From Apostichopus japonicus (taxonomy: Eukaryota; Echinodermata; Holothuroidea; Aspidochirotida; Stichopodidae): DNA of 64,000 nt. Position numbers and translations under genes: made by a program. Every line of letters starts with the position of its first letter. Within the stretch, counting starts at the first letter, position 1. This document shows, piece by piece, positions 32,443-45,382 of the stretch. The DNA lies in contig NC_092582.1 of assembly GCF_037975245.1 (NCBI RefSeq), positions 2,245,001-2,309,000 on the forward strand. The letters run 5' to 3'. Below the pieces are notes generated by a model, which did no database searches, had not been told where the DNA came from, and saw only the letters and a list, made by a program, of their open reading frames with translations.

Positions 32443-35400
32443 CATATTGGCTTAGTATAACCCATAGGATACATGTAATACAGAAATAATTAATACAATG
32501 GGATAAACAACATTGGCTGTATATGTTCCTATTGAAGGGAACTCATACTAAATTACACAATCAGATATATATAGCATATTAATCTATGGTATGACTACAT
32601 TAAACACACTACAACATATCTGTGTGCTAGCAGCCTTCACAGAGTAACAAGAACATTATCTTAAAGGCTTTCTGCTGGTAAAGTCAAAGTGATTCATACC
32701 TGTATAGAAATAAGTGATTAACTTCTAATGCTGATGTCTTGGACGTCCTAGATGGCCAAGGGCTGTCAGGTGAGTGGCACAGATCACTGGTAATTGGTAA
32801 ACTAGCCATCTTATAGCGCCAGGGGTAAAATATCCTAAGATAATACAACTTCCTGCCTGGCCCAAATAGGGAATGAACCAGCTGAACAGCTCACACATTA
32901 TTAGGGAAACACCAACATAAACTCAACCACCACTAAGACACCAGGTTCAAACCAGGTGTAAACAACAAGTGACTAGTCCCAGAGAATGAGCTCATAAACA
33001 AAGAGGGACACATGGGTCACCTGTTTGCATAAGATCTCACTCTCTTTGGACAGCTTATCCCTTTAATATGTTGGCTGATGGGTTCGGTAGTGGTTTACTC
33101 CTCTTGGTACACATGGAGGACAAAGCAATGTCATTCCAAGAATACAGTCTTAGTCATGACAACTTCCTGCAAGGAAGTGACAGGCCATTGAACTCCATGA
33201 GCACCAATAATTTGTAAGGGGAACTTACCACAGGGAGGGGGAAATCAAAATTCTAGTTAGTCCTAATTTACCAAAAGAGTAGGGATGCTAAGTAGATGTC
33301 AAACGTTGAAGTCCCATTCTTATTTTGTTTACAGGAATTTCCTTTTTTTCCCATTTGATGGTGACTTGAAAGTAGTGTATTTGGATGCTACATAGCAAGT
33401 TATCAGTTTTCATACTGCTTGACCACTGGTGCCAGCAGTAAATAACATTGCTGTCATCACTCCAAACACTTGCAGCATGTCATGTTTTCATAGCTTGTAC
33501 ATACATACATATGCATGTACGTATACACACACACGCATACACCCATACAGACAGATCAGTTCACACTTTATTCATAATTGTAGTCTAGAAATGTTTCTCT
33601 AGTAGCAATTCTGGTTTTCAAGATATTCACCATTAAAACATATGCTTGAATCTCTGGGATGCCCCTTGAGGGGACACTTTTGTTTACAAACCTATGGAAT
33701 CATTAACCTCATTTTCAGTCCAATAGAATAGACTGTCTTAAGCTCTTCAAGTGTTATGATCATATTTTGAGTAATACCCAACAGGGTTTGGATATATTAC
33801 CAAGAGGCAACCAAATACAAGAAGTACAATTCAACAAGGGACGGAACAACCTACCACTACCTAAATGATATGTGATTTGTTTCTATTCAACTCTGTTTCA
33901 TCAAACAAACACCAAGGGGGGGGGGGGGGGGAGGGTGCGAGGGGAGTGGGAAGGGCAGGACAGTGACAGAGCTAGAAAAAGGGGAAGAAGGAAAGGGATG
34001 GGGAGGAATATTTATGTATTATATATATAATTTATGTATTATTATATATATGATATATATAATTTATGTATTATATATATATAATTATATATATAATTTA
34101 TGTATTATACATATATATTTCTAATAAGATAACTACTACTTTGATATGTGCTCTACCAAATATTTTTCCATTTATGTAAATATGGTTTAGGTAATTTACT
34201 CAGGTGATATGTCCCCCTCCACCCCCCCCCCCCCCCAGTGCATTAACCTTATCAACAAACAAAAACGTTGATATAATTGACCGTGCACATTTCTTTAAAT
34301 AATTATCAAATATTTGTTATCCCCATCGGCGTTGGAATACACCTCCGATATTAAACTTTTGAGTACTACGAGATTCTTGTTACTCTCATCCGATTTCTAA
34401 ATAGACCACAGAAGATGTTAGATACTTATAATATTCTGTCAACACTTGTCTGCAACCAAGACGTTTTTCCCGACATGACCTGAAAATATGACTGCTTTCC
34501 AAAAGAATAATGGATTAGTTTGTGCTAACATAATTTAGTCTCACCATGTTACATAGTGACAATTTGTAATGCACATACGGCCTGTTATACTTATTCGGGG
34601 AGTGGTGAATTGTAATTACATTTCGTATCTCTCCTCTACGGAAGATTAATACGGCCATGACGAAAACAAAAAACACGGATATATATATATAAGACAAAAT
34701 GTTTACTACGAAAAACAAAATTTGTAAAACGTAAAACAAAAATGTTTACTTCAAAAAAAATTTTTTTTTTTTGGAATATTTTGTTTTTCTTTTTAAAAAT
34801 TTTTGTTTTTCGTTGTAAAAATTTTTTTGTTCGTAGTAAAAATTTAGTTTTTTCGTTTTAATTTTTTTCTTTTTGTTTGCTATGGCCGCATTAGTCTTCC
34901 GTGCATTTGTGTTTGACAACCTGAGGTTAAAAGATGCAGGACCGACTTTTTTCTTTGTATTTATATATCTTTTGTATGTCTGGATGCGAGACTTTCCAAG
35001 TTGAAGAAAGTTTCTTTGTCACTTTCAAAGGACCGAAGTATAATGTTTTATCAAAGTAGTGTGTGATAACCCAACCCTCCCCCCGTCTTGCAGGAAGAAG
35101 TCCATTATTCCCCTCCCCCACACCAACCAACAATTATCAAGACTTAAAATACTTAGGTTTACAGTATTCTTAGTTAAAACCTTGGAATAACCTGAATTTG
35201 AATACAAAATTCTGGGCGGAATGTGTTATTTAAATAGTGAGAATAAGCGAAAATGATCTGTACAGTTCGTACCGAGCAGATGAACTATAGTTACCTGAGA
35301 TGGTCTAATGGGAAGTAAGAAGTTTTACTTACGATGAAATTCCACCATCTTATTTTAAGTCTATATTTTAATGAATTTTTCCTTTTTGCTAGTATTAGTA

Positions 35401-35985
35401 ATTCAATTTTGTTTTTGTTTTTGGATATTTTGTTTCACTGAAAAGGGCTAAATGAAAGAGTAACTATGTTTACTAGTTTGTAATTTGTATGGGTACGTTG
35501 CTTTTAATTGTTTACTTCCTCTGTTGTATGTATGTGTATGGGTGTATGTATGTATGTAGTCTATGTATGTGTGTGTGTGTTTGATTGGGTGTTTGTTCGT
35601 ACATGTATTTTTCGAGGGTTTTGGTGAAAGAATCATTTTCTCTTGCAATGTTGTTACTTTTCTTGTGTTCTTTATTTACATCGATTGATATTTTTGGCAT
35701 ATACGTTTAATGGTGCATAACATGAAGATGTTACCTGGTATATCGTGCACTTTTAAGGATTAAGTTTCACGAAGTACTGGTATATGGGCTTAAAGACAAA
35801 ATGATATCAGTCGAATAAAATGATAACAAAACTACATAAATATCTCTGTACCGTTATTATTTTTGATTATTTAATTTGTTTTTGTTACGTCAGAGACTCA
35901 TGTGGTGAAATTAATTAAAGAATGAAATATTATTCAATATCTTGATGTAAACAGACCAATGATCCCAATATTTTAACAGTCTCAA
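32443..35985. other. Intergenic region without recognised genes
   Basis: Includes a G run (33917-33931), AT-rich tandem repeats of TTTATGTATTATATATA type (34008-34115), a C run (34223-34237), a T-rich block of TTTTTCGT-like repeats (34741-34875) and TATG/TG repeats (35525-35585). No coding sequence or RNA gene recognised. Confidence 0.55.
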
Positions 35986-36435
35986 TGGAAGATTACTCGG
36001 AAAATTAATTGACAGAGGATATATGTGGCCCAGTATAGTCTTTGACATTCAATGCGACGTTAACTAATTTAAAAAAGTAATCTGTTTGCATCCATGCTGT
36101 TCCGAGAAAACATTTCTTGCTGAACACTCGGCTCCACGAAGAAAAGAGATACCAGTGTTGCTGTTATATGGCAATCAACTCATTGGCTGTTTCGCGTCTC
36201 TCAACCTGCATAACGATAACAAAAAAAAAATAACAGAATAATACTTTCTAAGAAAAGTCACCCAGGAAAGAACCTGGGCATGTAAACCAAACTACCGAAC
36301 GACTGATCCGCTCTCAACCACAGTCCCCTTACATCGAGACTGTGACTGTGTGATCATTGTCAGGTGTGGATCACCATTCCCCTCGAAAGGGAACAGATAG
36401 TACACATGATCTTAGCCAAAAGGCCGAGAAGCGAT
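35985..36435 (-). mobile_element. U2-headed SINE-like repeat, copy 1
   Basis: Head as described at 36390-36435; the body (plus strand ACTGATCC...CTTACATCGAGACTGT, 36300-36345) is shared with 40691-40725 and 53450-53505. The distal boundary is uncertain; faint similarity to the other copies continues to about 35985. Read on the minus strand, it starts exactly at U2 nucleotide 1, as expected of a retroposon transcribed from a U2-type start. Confidence 0.6.
36390..36435 (-). pseudogene. U2 snRNA 5' segment heading a dispersed repeat
   Basis: The minus strand from 36435 reads ATCGCTTCTCGGCCTTTTGG then CTAAGATCATGTGTACTATC and TGTTC. This is the first 45 nt of U2 snRNA with two changes: A30 to U, and G36 to C inside the branch-point-recognition sequence (GUAGUA becomes GUACUA). 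After this the sequence leaves U2; a short hairpin (TTCCCTTTCGAGGGGAA) may echo U2 stem IIb with stem IIa deleted. It cannot be a normal U2 gene because the Sm site and 3' domains are absent. See also 53627-53663. Confidence 0.8.
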
Positions 36436-37030
36436 TAAAAGAATAATGCTGCCTGAGATTTCACTGAACATTCTGTTGATGTACGCATGCGTAAGCAATG
36501 CTAGAGGCACAATGCAACTGTGTCCTTTGAAGACGTACAATACATTAGTTAGTAGTAATTGTGTAAAGGAATTTCCTTACTATGCAAAAATAATCACTTG
36601 TAAAATTGTTATCAAGAGGTGAGACAATCGATCATCTGGATCCAACATAGTTGGAGAGAAATAACTCCATCTTGTTAGTACCGAACACTATAATGTAGAA
36701 CCACGTGCATACATAACAGTAATAGACACAGCACTGGGTGTAATATGAATGCATCTATAGGCTAGTGGTATAGCCTACCACTTTAAAGACACGTTGTCCA
36801 ACCTAGACAGATCCTGTACATGAACGGGCAAAACCGACTGGTATTTCAACCACCTACGACCCCTAGCAGTAATTAAGGGTAAGTGGAAGTGCACTATCGA
36901 ATGGGTGGTTTTTGACGTTTGAACCTGTGTCTTTAGATATCGAATACCGTCTTGTACATCGCGATACTCATAGATTTGAGTGAATCGGTACCCTCTCATT
37001 GACAGATATGGGTAGCCTATACTACTCATT

Positions 37031-37215
37031 CAAGTAAGTAGAATCGCTATAGCTTAGTGGGACGGACTTGCGTCTGTGACACGTAGGTCCGGGGTTCGAC
37101 TCCTACCTTCTCCTGATGTGTCCCGAAAGGACGAATCCGGTTGTGAAGTGGAATTTTTCTGGTGTTTTATCTTTATTTACTATATATCTGTCATACCACT
37201 TGCTACACATGCATT
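37031..37215 (+). mobile_element. tRNA-headed SINE (tRNA-His-like head)
   Basis: A box TAGCTTAGTGG (37050) and B box GGGTTCGACTCC (37093) are properly spaced. Between them CGGACTTGCGT-CTGTGAC-ACGTAGGTCCG forms an 11-bp stem with a 7-base loop; the loop has U33 and a GTG (His) anticodon. The T stem and acceptor stem do not pair, so this is a degenerate head, not a working tRNA gene. It is followed by a body with GTCCCGAAAGGAC and runs into a TA array. Confidence 0.65.
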
Positions 37216-37216
37216 T

Positions 37217-37224
37217 CTTATATA

Positions 37225-37312
<88 letters not shown>
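37217..37312. repeat. (TA)n microsatellite
   Basis: About 95 bp of almost pure TA, bordered by ATGCATATATA on both sides; possibly the expanded tail of the preceding SINE. Confidence 0.85.
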
Positions 37313-38354
37313 TATATACACACATACATATCTACTTGTTAATGAGTTTGCATGAACTAGCTTTCATGCGGTTTCAAGTGTTTTGTTCTAACAAAGGCTG
37401 TGACTGAAAGATTAATTAGTTACAGTCGTGAGGTGATTTGCGACTGATTACAGCGCCCTGCCTGGTGATTACTTGCGCAGCCGTCCTGGTCGCTCAAGGA
37501 TTTCTAAGTATTCGGCATTAATATAGCATTTTTTACTTATATCAGACAATGTTGTAATTTTGTATCATGATAATGAAAATGACTTGAGTTTAGTGATACC
37601 CATGAGATCGAACACATTTCGCGCCTTAATTAAATGAAGAAAGACTTAATTGAACGCCTTCATGGAATACGATTATGTGTAAGACGAAAAAGCAATTAAT
37701 GTCAAACTTGATAATAATATTTATCCGGTCGGAGTAGCAGTTAGCATGGGGCAACTATGTATACTTTTTTTTCAATCTTCCCTCCATAACTAATTGTCAA
37801 AATAAAGCATAGGATGAAAAATGTTATGAAAAAAAATATATATATATATAACCAAAACTAAAGAAATAAATGTAATAGCACCTGTGGCTAAAGAGCGTGC
37901 AAATTAAGTATATTCTGCCCTTCTTTTACTTCAAGGGTCGGGATATTTAGTACCGTGCATAGGATTTCAAGGCCAATTTCCCTTGTTTCATGAACAGAGT
38001 GTTCCATATATGTGACATATATGTACTACAATAGGAGACATGACTATATTATTCACGCATAGCTAACCATGCCCGCCCTCTTTACATCAATGAGGCTTAA
38101 AACGGAACACCGACTCGATTAATAGCGTTTGTCTGATATGGTATAATATTTCTATATTCATGCGAAAGTCACTGGCTTGTCACAGCGCGGTTTCTTCACT
38201 TTACTTACTCTTTGGCCTTACATATATAGTCTTCATTTACGAATCGTTCCTATATACAGTAGGTATTTTTCTATGTAGTTATGAAAAGAACGAACCATAT
38301 CTTTACGTTTATGAGCTGATTTATATCTCTATACTTATTCATCTCACTAATCCT

Positions 38355-38547
38355 AAATATATATATATATATATATTATAATATATATATTATATAATAT
38401 ATCTCTATACTGATTCATCTCACTAATCCTAAATATATATATATATATTATAATATATATTATATATATTATATATTATATAATATATATTATATAATAT
38501 ATATATATTATATAATATATATATATTTAATATATATATATATATAA
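38355..38547. repeat. AT-rich repeat block
   Basis: TA and TATAA runs with a duplicated non-TA segment (ATCTCTATACT-ATTCATCTCACTAATCC at 38326-38352 and 38400-38431). Directly abuts the hairpin at 38548. Confidence 0.75.
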
Positions 38548-38713
38548 GGGGTTAATCAACGGTCTAGCGTGCGTTACTCACAGGATTAATGTACGATCAG
38601 GGGATAATGCAAGCGATGCACGAGGGCGGAGCCCGAGTGCATCCAGCGATAGCATTAACACCCGGAGTGCATTAATCATGTGAGTAACGCACGCTAGACC
38701 GTTGATTAACCCC
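38548..38713. mobile_element. 166-bp near-perfect hairpin (foldback element)
   Basis: The outer arms 38548-38591 and 38670-38713 are inverted copies of 44 bp with a single mismatch (GGGGTTAATCAACGG ... CCGTTGATTAACCCC). The centre (ATGCACGAGGGCGGAGCCCGAGTGCAT) also pairs, so almost the whole element can fold into one stem. No coding sequence. Confidence 0.85.
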
Positions 38714-38900
38714 GTTCATTCATACACTACCATTTGTGTGGGGGAAAAATCATAAAACAAAACATTTTTGGTTACATATAACCAAAGATTTATTAAAGTG
38801 ATGCCCCGTTATTTTACCGTGCGTTACTCACAGGATTAACCACGGTCAGCTGACCTGAATGGACCAATAGGATTTAGGAATCTTTACTAAGTATGAATGA

Positions 38901-38903
<3 letters not shown>
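38714..38903. mobile_element. Element sharing the hairpin's motif, with short inverted ends
   Basis: Bounded by TTCATTCATAC (38715) and GTATGAATGAA (38890), and containing a third copy of GCGTTACTCACAGGATTAA (38821), here framed by ACCGTG and CACGGT. Probably related to or nested with the adjacent hairpin. Confidence 0.5.
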
Positions 38904-38932
<29 letters not shown>

Positions 38933-40384
38933 TTATATATTACCCAAAGAGGCAACCTTTGTCCCAACTTATCAAACGCAATACAACTAAAGATGTTCAG
39001 CTATGGTCAGAATATCAGTGACAAGCCATGCCCCATACACTGAGTCCCTTATTAATAAACTAAGTTTACGGTCCATACTAATTTTGGAATATTGTTTGGA
39101 AGGATAGAGCCTCGACGAAAAACGGGTTTTGACACTTCTGAAATGATGGCGTTGATATTTATGACGTCAGAGAATTGTATATGTAGATAATATTCCAAGT
39201 TACCATTTAAGGTATATCATAAACTTCTGTACACATTAAGCCAAAATATCAATATTTCTCATCAATTTATATTATGGCCGGACGAAGGACAAACCGACCT
39301 TCCACTTTCAAGAGTTGCTTTTTGCTTTGTTGTATTTTTACACCTGGTCGGTTTTTTCTTATCCCTAGCATATTTATCGGCTAGAATGAATAACAATTCC
39401 ACAAAACAATTATCGAACATTCGATAAAAGAAAAAAAACTTTTTTAATAAATACAAAAACCAAAATAAATAAAATGAACAACGTAGATGTGTACAAATTC
39501 TCACCTTATCCCGCGGAAGTTCTTTGCCGCGAAAAGTTTTTTAATTAAATTTAGTTTTAGAGCTAGTCTATAGTTTGTGTGACTGAAATGTAATTAAATA
39601 TCTCCCACGAGGACCAATCTACCGTGTAATGCAAAACAATCAACAAATTTTATAATGAATCAGTTATTACCTTGACATGATACTTCTATTGCTGGTTATG
39701 GCTATGGGTCATTTTCTAATTGATTTAAAAGCAAGAAAACAAAAACGTAAGTAGCTATACAGAGGCAGAGAAAGAGAGAGGTGGAGAGAGAGATAGAGAG
39801 AAATAATGCGTCACGCCTTGTGCACCGTCATAGCCTCTTCTTTATTCTATGGAATTTAGAACTTGCTTCGTATTGCTACGGTAACGAGATAGGCGTATAA
39901 TCATTACATTCCCCCGCATTGAATTGGCCTTATAACCTCAGAGAAGAAGAAGAAGAAGAAGATGTAATAATTTACAGGTTAAGGGACAGAGGAGCGCGGC
40001 GATGTGACCTGTTTTCAGTTTGTAAATTAAAACTACAAGTTTAAGTCTTAAGGGAAGGGCACCTTGATTGTCCGTTTATCTGCAAGGCTAATACTTAAAC
40101 ACCTTTGGCTACAAAACTAGACCAAGTAAAAATTAGGCTAATGTAGAGAAGTTTCATATTGTCGTTGTAGAGAACAGTATTGGAACCATTCACCCTCAGT
40201 CGTGAGCTATAATTTGTTTAAAGTTTTTATTAACTGCCTAAAGACAATAGGGAACCATAATTCCTTCAGTTAACGACTGAACTTTAACGCGGAAGCCAAT
40301 GACGTCATCAAGTCATGCATAGCAATATTATTTAGATTTTGGATTTGAAAACTCATCTCTATGAACCTTTTGAAATAAATATAT
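38904..40384. other. Intergenic, no gene recognised
   Basis: A short GAA repeat at 39946-39961 and purine-rich GAGA at 39760-39800; otherwise A+T-rich sequence without recognisable features. Confidence 0.55.
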
Positions 40385-40730
40385 AAAAATCTAAAGATTA
40401 AAACAAAATGAAGCACACGTGGCCCGATGATGCTATATTTAGACTTGATCAAGTATATGTGAAGGAACATTAAATCTGTAATATCTCCCAACTGAAATAC
40501 CAACTGTCTTAGCTGTTTTGGGGTGCTTGAACATGGCACGTTTTCTTCATAAGAAAAACATGATTATGGTTGGGCTGTATGTCTTCTTTAAACTTAATGC
40601 TAGTATATACTGAAGATCCAGACAAAGCCACAAACGCAGAGAAATTCTGCGATTTTAGTAAAAAAGAAATTTAGTAAAGGAAGGTTTTTTCCACTCTGAT
40701 CCAGTCGCCTTACATCGAGACTGTAATAAT
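40385..40730 (-). mobile_element. U2-headed repeat family, copy 2 (head missing)
   Basis: Shares with 53100-53505 an ordered set of blocks: CACACGTGGC, ACTTGATCAAGT, GCTGTTTTGGG and TTACATCGAGACTGT. The sequence diverges after 40730, before the U2 head would be expected. Confidence 0.6.
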
Positions 40731-43146
40731 AGCACATAATTAGTGCATTGATAGGCCATTGATCGGTAGGTTAATAATTCTCTGCCTGTAGAGTGCTTTG
40801 GCAATGACTCTGAATTTAGAGTTTAATTGCAAGGAACAAGTTATTGCGTTAGGTAATCCAATACGCTCTCCATCGTGCACACTGCAACTGACCTCGGTCA
40901 ACCAGTGACGTCATAGTGAATATTCATTAAAAAGACAGTCAAAGCGATAGTGCAATTGTAAACCATTCGAATTAACATAATCTGAGTAAACCATTAGGTG
41001 TTAACTGTGCATAACGTCTATAGAGTGCACGTGATATTCTACTCATGGGCTTAATGAGTACAAGAGGACGGACGCATCTCAAAAGTGTTAAAGGAGTAGC
41101 AAACTCCAACCATCACCTTTGGTATAATAAATAACTTTGTCATGAAAATGAAAACTACCTCGAACAGCTAAGATAAATCTTACTCCATACGGTCTCATAG
41201 TTTTGAATGTTTGTTACACGCAAAAGGTGACGACTTGAGCAAGTCTAAATATGAAATCATCGAGACACAATATATTTGAATTTTGGAATTTAGTGTTTTA
41301 TTCTTCTATCAATGCTTATTGTTCTGTAAAGTAGATGAAGTTTGTAAATGCTTAATCTGTTGATATCAATGTATTTGGAATGACCTAACTATGGCTTTGT
41401 TTTCAGTGCCAACACTCTTTATTCTCACCTTGGAATTCTAAGGAGCCAAAAACAAAGGGGGAACGTAAACAAATAGGCAAAGACTACCCCCCCCCCCCCC
41501 CGTTTATGACACTTTAAGGCGTCAAACTTATATAAAATGACAGCAACGTAACACGATTTTTAACTTATCAGAACAACATTTTGCTTATCTATTTGGGGTG
41601 GCTGTTGATCACAAATGTCTCACTTTTAAAAGCTAACGATGAAAGTTGGAAATGTTTCTACATTTGCTTTCTGACGGATTAAAATACACACACACACACA
41701 CAAACACACGCAGCTGTGTTCTACATTCAGACCGAGGACCCCATTGTTTTATTATATTGTTCAAATCCACGTACCCCTAACCATAACAGTAATCCATAAC
41801 GACACTTTAAGTTTACATGATGTTTTAAAACACACCCTTTAATTAGTATAGTCATATGATCACACAAGTTTACATGAATGTGTTTGTCAAAGTATACCAG
41901 TAGTAAATAATAAGTTTTTAAAAAAAGCTTTTATAGGCAATTGAGACGAATAAAAAAAAATCGTAGAACTGCTGGTATATTATTTGTACATGAAAGCGAA
42001 TACAGTAAAAAATATACAAGGAAACTAGTCATCAACGTATAGCATGGTATACAAGTCTTATATTACTGCAGTGTATTACTGCAAATGCATGTAAATCTTA
42101 AAGGGTGTGAATACTCGCACAAAAAGAAACGTCTAATGCCGGTAATCTGACCTAGTTTCGAATGAGGTGTAACAGAAGTGTAAGACACCACCATCGATCC
42201 CAGAAAATACATACACAGCCTGCTACCGTCGGTAATTAGACACCACTGTACAGTCAATACATACAGCTACAGTCAATACCCACAGCACAGTGTACAAACG
42301 ATACAGCTATGGACATCTCAGGTTCAGCTAAAGATAACAAGGTACCCCGTTTCATTACCGTCTGCATTTTGTAGCGACAAGAGAAAAACTTCACTTTCAA
42401 GCAACGGAAAGTTAACTTTTTAAAGATGGCGGCACGCTGTTTGGGCGAGTCTTCAATGCCTTTAAAACCAGGATCAGGAAACTATTCAAATTGTGTTTTT
42501 TTTCACTTCAAGCTTCATATGAAGTATTAAATACAACGATGAACATTATTTAACCGAGCAAATATTCTGAAAAAAATATGACAAAGCTATTTAAATTACA
42601 CAACGTACATTGATACTTCTTAAAATTCACGAATCTGATTGGCCTGTTGTCGTCAGCTGAAACCCTCATTAATGCACAGTCAATCAACTTTTAATTGTTG
42701 TTGTTTTGTTTTCAAATATAAGTAGAACATCGTCTGGAACGCTATATATTGGCCTTCATTATAATGTACTACGAAAAACCTTGCGCTTCACAAGAGACAT
42801 ACCATATATAGGTATAATCAATCTATTTTTTGACTGATATATTTTATAATTTTTACCAAGAATGCTATGGTCATTAGTGGAGCTAGCGACTGGGAACACA
42901 TGGTTTAGCGATATCTACTTCATTACGTAGCAGGCAAAGATTAACTCATACCAACAAACATGTGTCTATGGATCATTACAGATTCCATATAACATATTTG
43001 AAAATGAATATCAAATTTTGGGGTTATTCGCAAGCAGTGTGTAACATTGCGAAAGTGTTTAGACATGGAATTATGTCACGGTCATACTTCCATTGTGATG
43101 CGTGACATGATTAATGTGACATGTCACACCTTTATAAAGGGGTAGA
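40731..43146. other. Intergenic, no gene recognised
   Basis: A C run (41488-41501), a CA repeat (41680-41710), and short tandem fragments of CAGTCAATAC (42240-42290). No coding or RNA gene signal. Confidence 0.55.
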
Positions 43147-43330
<184 letters not shown>

Positions 43331-43332
<2 letters not shown>

Positions 43333-43724
43333 TCGACCTCGGTCGACCATTATCATCATGAGGGGTAGGAGAAGTTGGCCGGACAATAACCCGGCATCGA
43401 GATTTCCAGTCATTTCTGTCTTCCATAAGGGTTGCTAGCTCAGACGTACTTTCAGCCCCACTGTCCTCTAGTATAAGAAATGCAGGAAGGTTTTATGCCT
43501 TGCACCAGGGGTACCATGTTTTGGCCCCCAGAGAATGAACTTGTTGGCTGCTTCTTCTGGGTGTCGGTGGTAGTGACCCGCTGTTCTAAGTCTTCGTTCT
43601 CTGATTGTCATGGACACCTTTGGAAGATCGCCATAAAGCTGTGTGTTGGGTATCTTCTGTTTGCAACTAATATCAAGGGCAGCCCTCAGTAATCCTGTGT
43701 AACAACCGTCTATATGTCTTTCCA
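43331..43724 (-). mobile_element. LINE C-terminal fragment with TGA tail
   Basis: Minus strand, read from about 43700: DGCYTGLLRAALDIS, then KQKIPNTQLYGDLPKVSMTI, RERRLRTAGHYHRHPEEAAN, KFILWGPKHGTPG, and after one frameshift near 43475, EDSGAESTSELATLMEDRND then WKSRCRVIV and GRPRSN-stop. This is the widespread non-LTR retrotransposon C-terminus (LYGDLPxVSxTIRERRLRxAGH, LxLWEPKHGxRxRGRP, DTGxxxxELxxxMxDRxxW). Only the 3' end is present and it is disrupted. Confidence 0.85.
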
Positions 43725-45030
43725 GGGGTAGAATACTCGGAAGGCAGGAACACGTACGCTCCTCCTGTCCTCCCCATCCCCTCTAACCCCATCCCCTCCA
43801 CTCCCCTTCTCCCCCCTGCCCCGATTCTGTGAAATACCCGTCCTGTTTACTAAGAGTACCATTTGCCTTGTTAGCTCGACTCAAATTACAAGTGCCTTTT
43901 TAATTATTTAATTTGTGGTACAGAATTGCACAGCTGATTTAAATTTTCTCAGTTTTGTGTTTCTCAGACAAAACGTAACAGACGTATTTCATTCGTATTT
44001 ATTTCATCTTTAAATCTTCCTCTTCTTGTTATGGTTCCTGTTTTGGTTTGCCTTTTAAAATAAGCAAATGTTTAAATTAAATATTTTCCCTCACTCCATC
44101 TCCACTATAGATCATGTAAGCTTGTGAATATCCATGTGAATAGATTGTAATTGGCCTATGGAATAAAATACAAAGTGAGATTTATGTTCATTTTGGCTGC
44201 TACATGTTTGGGTTAAAAATGTATTTAGTATTGTTACCATAACTTAAAGGGAATAACAGTTATTTGAAAAGTATGCCGTGTTCTACTTTAAGCCACTAGT
44301 ATCTAATCAAGAATGATATAAAAAAAAATATCAGTCTTAAATATGCAGGTTTACAAACGAAGAAATAAAAAAGTACATTATAATTTGCGGGTCGCAAAGT
44401 TTTCTTTATCGAATTAAAAACGTTCATAGAGAAAAGGTAAATGTTGCATCCACAAAATTGTAGTTGAAGATGTGAAAACTTTTGTAAATAGAACATCTTT
44501 TGTTCGTTAAGTTCGGAAGTTTCATCCTCAAACTAGGCCTGCAGATTTTATTTACAGAGCATATGAGTGAAGCACACAGCTGATATTTAGATGGCTGGTA
44601 AATATTTAACCTACGCATTTGTCTATTTAATCGTTTATATCTCTTCCATTAAGTTTCACAAACATAATACAACAAAAAACAACATCAGCGATGAAGTTGA
44701 AATAGACTAGACAGATAAACATCTACATCAGTCACAAACAAACAAGGAGTACTAGAAATTAGTCAGGATAATTTAAAGGAAGTTAAAATTAATTTGATAA
44801 ACCCCCTCCTTCACCCCTCCCCCCCCCCCACTAACTTACCCGAATGATTTGTAGCCGACAATAAACTGATTTTGTATAAACTATTGTCTTCATGAATGTT
44901 GAGTTTCAATACATTTTATGAAGTATAAGGTAAGGGCAATTGCCACAGGACTACTCCACCCACATACCACCCATCCAGTCCACTCCACTCTACCCCCAGC
45001 ACTTACCTCATACTAGGAACTAGAAAAGAG
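43725..45030. other. Intergenic, no gene recognised
   Basis: C-rich stretches at 43765-43822 and 44806-44830; otherwise A+T-rich. Confidence 0.55.
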
Positions 45031-45033
45031 ATG

Positions 45034-45262
<229 letters not shown>

Positions 45263-45382
45263 TGTGTAGGTATGATTAATGTTGATCTTAATAATTCAGC
45301 ATGTCATAGATGAACCGTTCTGAGTGGAAACGTACAGCCACGAATGAAAAATGATATCATTATGAATCGTCACTGTGGTAAA

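Noticed and set aside
36390-36435. Functional U2 snRNA gene
   Set aside because: Only the first ~45 nt are present, the branch-point-recognition sequence is altered, and no Sm site or 3' stem-loops follow.
37031-37112. Functional tRNA-His gene
   Set aside because: The T stem has at most three pairs, the acceptor stem does not pair and a repeat-like body follows; a SINE head fits better.
37076-37407. Frames with alternating Ile-Tyr
   Set aside because: Translations of the (TA)n microsatellite.
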